A stretch of 14,768 bases of DNA from positions 1 through 14,768 of the forward strand of contig JBNJDE010000051.1 of assembly GCA_051744605.1 (NCBI GenBank). Direction: 5' to 3'. The stretch is from Halanaeroarchaeum sp051744605. Lineage in GTDB: Archaea > Halobacteriota > Halobacteria > Halobacteriales > Halobacteriaceae. The first letter of the stretch is position 1, and each line of letters starts with the position of its first letter. The notes beneath the pieces are model-generated. The model saw only the letters and a program-made list of their open reading frames with translations, had not been told where the DNA came from and did not search any database. A program made the translations under genes and the position numbers. This document shows, piece after piece, positions 12,536-14,768 of the stretch.

Positions 12536-14497
12536 ATGGACCTCGACAGTATCCAGACCATCGCCGTCATGGGCGCCGGTAATATGGGCCACGGAATCGC
12601 CGAAGTCGCGGCTCTCGCCGGGTACGAGGTGAAGTTGCGTGACATCAAAGAGGAGTTCGTCCAGAACGGGTACGAGCAGATAGAATGGTCGCTGGGCAAA
12701 CTCGCGGAGAAAGACCGCATCCCCGAGGCGGAAGCCGACGCCGCCCTGGACCGGGTCGAGGCGCTCGTCGACATGGAGGCGGCAGTCGAAGACGCCGATT
12801 TCGTCATCGAGGCGGTCCCGGAGAAGATGGACATCAAGGAGTCCGTCTACGACGAGATAGAGCAGTACGCACCCGAGCACACCGTCTTCGCGACGAACAC
12901 GTCCAGTCTCTCCATCACGGACCTCTCGGAGGTGACCGACCGACCCGAGCAGTTCTGTGGGATGCACTTTTTCAACCCGCCAGTCCGCATGGACCTCGTC
13001 GAGGTGATCCGCGGCGACCACACCGACGACGAGGTGCTGGACCTTACCGAGGAACTCGCCGAGGACCTGGGCAAGACGCCCGTTCGCGTCCAGAAGGACA
13101 GTCCCGGTTTCATCGTGAACCGCGTCCTCGTGCCCGTCCTCAACGAGGCCGCGTGGCTCGTCCACGAGGGCGAAGCGACGGTGGCCGAAGTCGACTCCAC
13201 GACGAAGTTCGGCATGGGCCACCCGATGGGCTCGTTCCAGCTGACCGACCAGGTCGGTGTGGACGTGTCCGTGCACGTTCTCGAGTACATGGAGTCCGTC
13301 CTCGGAGAGGCGTACGAGCCGTGTCCGCTCCTCGTCGAGAAGGTCGAAGCCGATGAACTCGGCACGAAGACCGGGAAGGGGTTCTACGATTACGACGACG
13401 GTGGGGTAGATATCCCATCCGACGAGGTCCGCGACGACCTCGCCGACCGACTGATGGCGATGATGGCCAACGAAGTCGCGAAACTCGTCGGTGACGATGT
13501 CGCTCCGCCATCGGCCATCGACAAGGCGGTCCAGCTCGGGGCCGGCTATCCCGAAGGGCCAGCGAAGACTGCCGACGAGCGTGGGATCGAGGACCTCTAC
13601 GAGATTCTGGTCGAGCAGGACGAACCGCGCTACGAACCGGCCGAGGAACTCGAACGCATGGCCGAAGCAGGCGAGACGTTCCACGGTGCCGAGAGTGCGG
13701 ACGATTCGGATTCGCTGGACCTCGAGACGATCAACCTCGAGGTGAAAGACCGCGTCGGGCACATTCAGCTCTCCCGCCCGCACCGCATGAACACCATCAG
13801 CGGCGAACTCCTCGATGACCTTGCCGACGCCATCGACGAGTTCGAGGCCGACGACGAGGTCCGCGCCCTCCTCATCACCGGCGAGGGCGACCGGGCCTGC
13901 TCCGCCGGAGCCGACGTGCAGGCGATGGCGGGGAGTGCAGACCCCCTCGACGCGGTCGAACTCTCCCGGAAAGGGCAACAGACCTTCGGGAAGCTCGAGC
14001 GTGTCGACATGCCCGTGCTCGTCGGCATCGACGGTTTCTGCCTCGGCGGCGGCATGGAGATGTCGATGTGTGGCGACATGCGCATCGCCTCGGAACGCTC
14101 CGAGCTGGGACAGCCCGAACACGACCTCGGCCTCCTGCCAGGGTGGGGCGGCACCCAGCGCCTGATGAACATCGTCGGTGAGGGGCGCGCCAAGGAGATC
14201 ATCTTCACCGCCGAGCGCTTCGACCCCGAGACGATGAAAGACTTCGGGTTCCTCAACGAGGTGGTCCCGACCGAGGAGTTCGAAGACCGCATCTGGGAGG
14301 TGGCCCGTGACCTCGCGTCCGGTCCGCCGGTCGCCCAGAAGTACACGAAGCGTGCGATGCTCGCAGGTCGGGACGACACCGAGGCCGGCCTCGAGATCGA
14401 AGCGCAGGCCTTCGGGATGCTCTACAACACCGACGACCTGATGGAGGGCATCACCGCGTTCATGGGCGACGGCGAGCCGGAGTTCGAGGGCAAGTAA
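12536..14497 (+). CDS. 3-hydroxyacyl-CoA dehydrogenase/enoyl-CoA hydratase fusion
   Basis: This 653-residue bifunctional enzyme carries out two middle steps of beta-oxidation (or their reverse). Residues 1 to about 390 are the dehydrogenase, with the NAD motif GAGNMG at 13-18, the catalytic His144 in HFFNPPVRMDLVEV, and a duplicated C-terminal helical domain (DSPGFIVNRVL; GKGFYDYD; AVQLGAGYPEGPAK). Residues about 398-653 are a crotonase-fold hydratase, with ACSAGADVQAM, Glu508 in GGGMEMSM and Glu528 in QPEHDLGLLPGWGGT. These have the same spacing (20) as the two catalytic glutamates of rat enoyl-CoA hydratase, so both sites look intact. The domain order is the reverse of bacterial FadB. I chose the ATG at 12536 rather than the GTG two codons earlier. 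No other beta-oxidation genes are adjacent. The promoter is weak: I see no clear TATA box. Confidence 0.93.
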   Translation: MDLDSIQTIAVMGAGNMGHGIAEVAALAGYEVKLRDIKEEFVQNGYEQIEWSLGKLAEKDRIPEAEADAALDRVEALVDMEAAVEDADFVIEAVPEKMDIKESVYDEIEQYAPEHTVFATNTSSLSITDLSEVTDRPEQFCGMHFFNPPVRMDLVEVIRGDHTDDEVLDLTEELAEDLGKTPVRVQKDSPGFIVNRVLVPVLNEAAWLVHEGEATVAEVDSTTKFGMGHPMGSFQLTDQVGVDVSVHVLEYMESVLGEAYEPCPLLVEKVEADELGTKTGKGFYDYDDGGVDIPSDEVRDDLADRLMAMMANEVAKLVGDDVAPPSAIDKAVQLGAGYPEGPAKTADERGIEDLYEILVEQDEPRYEPAEELERMAEAGETFHGAESADDSDSLDLETINLEVKDRVGHIQLSRPHRMNTISGELLDDLADAIDEFEADDEVRALLITGEGDRACSAGADVQAMAGSADPLDAVELSRKGQQTFGKLERVDMPVLVGIDGFCLGGGMEMSMCGDMRIASERSELGQPEHDLGLLPGWGGTQRLMNIVGEGRAKEIIFTAERFDPETMKDFGFLNEVVPTEEFEDRIWEVARDLASGPPVAQKYTKRAMLAGRDDTEAGLEIEAQAFGMLYNTDDLMEGITAFMGDGEPEFEGK

Positions 14498-14527
14498 CAC
14501 GGCGACGGCCGGCGCAGAACGACATCC

Positions 14528-14535
14528 TTTTTAGA
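14528..14535 (+). promoter_or_regulatory. TATA box of tRNA-Glu
   Basis: TTTTTAGA lies 25-32 bp upstream of the first tRNA base, the right spacing for an archaeal tRNA promoter. A small CACCC-N7-GGGTG dyad (14538-14554) sits between the box and the gene. Confidence 0.55.
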
Positions 14536-14559
14536 ACCACCCGGTAACTGGGTGATGTC

Positions 14560-14631
<72 letters not shown>

Positions 14632-14634
<3 letters not shown>

Positions 14635-14659
14635 TTTTTCGAACGTAGTGAGAAAATGC
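14632..14659 (+). repeat. Hairpin 1 downstream of tRNA-Glu
   Basis: GCATTTTT (14632-14639) pairs with GAGAAAATGC (its last 8 bases, 14652-14659) with one G-T pair; the loop CGAACGTAGTGA is 12 nt. The loop core recurs in hairpin 2. Confidence 0.5.
14635..14639 (+). terminator. Oligo-T terminator of tRNA-Glu
   Basis: Five T residues follow the discriminator base immediately, as is usual for archaeal tRNA terminators. The same bases form the left arm of a hairpin (14632-14639 with 14652-14659). Confidence 0.6.
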
Positions 14660-14681
14660 GACGGAAGGAATTTGATACCCT

Positions 14682-14715
14682 ACCAGACGCGCGCAACGAA
14701 GTGAGCACGTCTGGT
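14682..14715 (+). repeat. Hairpin 2 downstream of tRNA-Glu
   Basis: ACCAGACG (14682-14689) and CGTCTGGT (14708-14715) form a perfect 8-bp stem. The loop contains CAACGAAGTGAG (14694-14705), matching GAACGTAGTGAG (14641-14652) of hairpin 1 at 10 of 12 positions. Confidence 0.6.
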
Positions 14716-14718
14716 TCT

Positions 14719-14741
14719 GGTTCAAATCCCTGACGGAGCAT
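14719..14741 (+). repeat. 23-bp direct repeat, copy 2 (tRNA 3'-end duplicate; putative att site)
   Basis: This is an exact copy of 14613-14635 with no 5' tRNA half in front of it, so it cannot fold as a tRNA. It looks like the distal attachment site left by integration, or by loss of most of an element, at tRNA-Glu. Confidence 0.7.
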
Positions 14742-14768
14742 ACACGACGTCGATCTTCGGAACTGTCG

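Noticed and set aside
11786..14500. A 904-codon open frame on the minus strand
   Set aside because: It is antisense to the dehydrogenase/hydratase fusion and runs on through the glycosylase region in another frame; no recognisable domain, typical of high-GC codon bias.
14705..14741. A second tRNA-Glu
   Set aside because: Only the 3' T-loop and acceptor strand are present; no D arm, anticodon arm or 5' acceptor strand exists upstream.

Overview
The window is from a haloarchaeon (class Halobacteria); I cannot name the genus. Signs are high GC, very acidic proteins rich in Asp/Glu, TATA-like boxes about 25-30 bp ahead of many start codons with little or no leader, an archaeal-type adenylate kinase (AdkA), an archaeal hydroxyacyl-CoA dehydrogenase/enoyl-CoA hydratase fusion, and a tRNA gene without an encoded CCA. 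It reads mostly as chromosomal housekeeping DNA, with a possible integration scar at the right edge.

Left part (1-4520): a truncated PLP-dependent cysteine synthase-family gene on the minus strand is followed by plus-strand genes that each seem to have their own promoter. These are a small thioredoxin-fold protein with one cysteine, ATP-type PEP carboxykinase (pckA), GAR synthetase (purD), a ferritin-like di-iron protein and a 64-residue XapX membrane protein. pckA is preceded by a tandem repeat carrying T-rich boxes.

Middle (4521-9233): all genes are on the minus strand. A two-gene unit encodes a small haloarchaeal protein and AdkA. Next comes the succinate dehydrogenase operon sdhCDBA, with overlapping or nearly touching genes, which feeds electrons from the citric acid cycle to quinone. 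PEP carboxykinase and succinate dehydrogenase place central carbon metabolism on both sides of the window. The convergent gap at 4521-4700 holds interlocking inverted repeats. The gap at 5549-5792 has only the upstream promoter of the small-protein gene and a T-rich tail after sdhA.

Right part (9318-12378): an AstE/aspartoacylase-like metallo-deacylase and a RimK-type ATP-grasp ligase fused to a retropepsin-like protease are divergently transcribed from one 121-bp promoter region. I infer a module that adds and removes glutamate or a similar amino acid; this is the most interesting system here. The fusion gene meets an HhH-GPD DNA glycosylase gene tail to tail with no base between the stop codons.

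Right end (12379-14768): the bifunctional 3-hydroxyacyl-CoA dehydrogenase/enoyl-CoA hydratase, then tRNA-Glu(UUC). The last 23 bp at the tRNA 3' end recur exactly 106 bp downstream. Between the copies are two hairpins with near-identical loops, a likely integrase attachment scar or micro-element.
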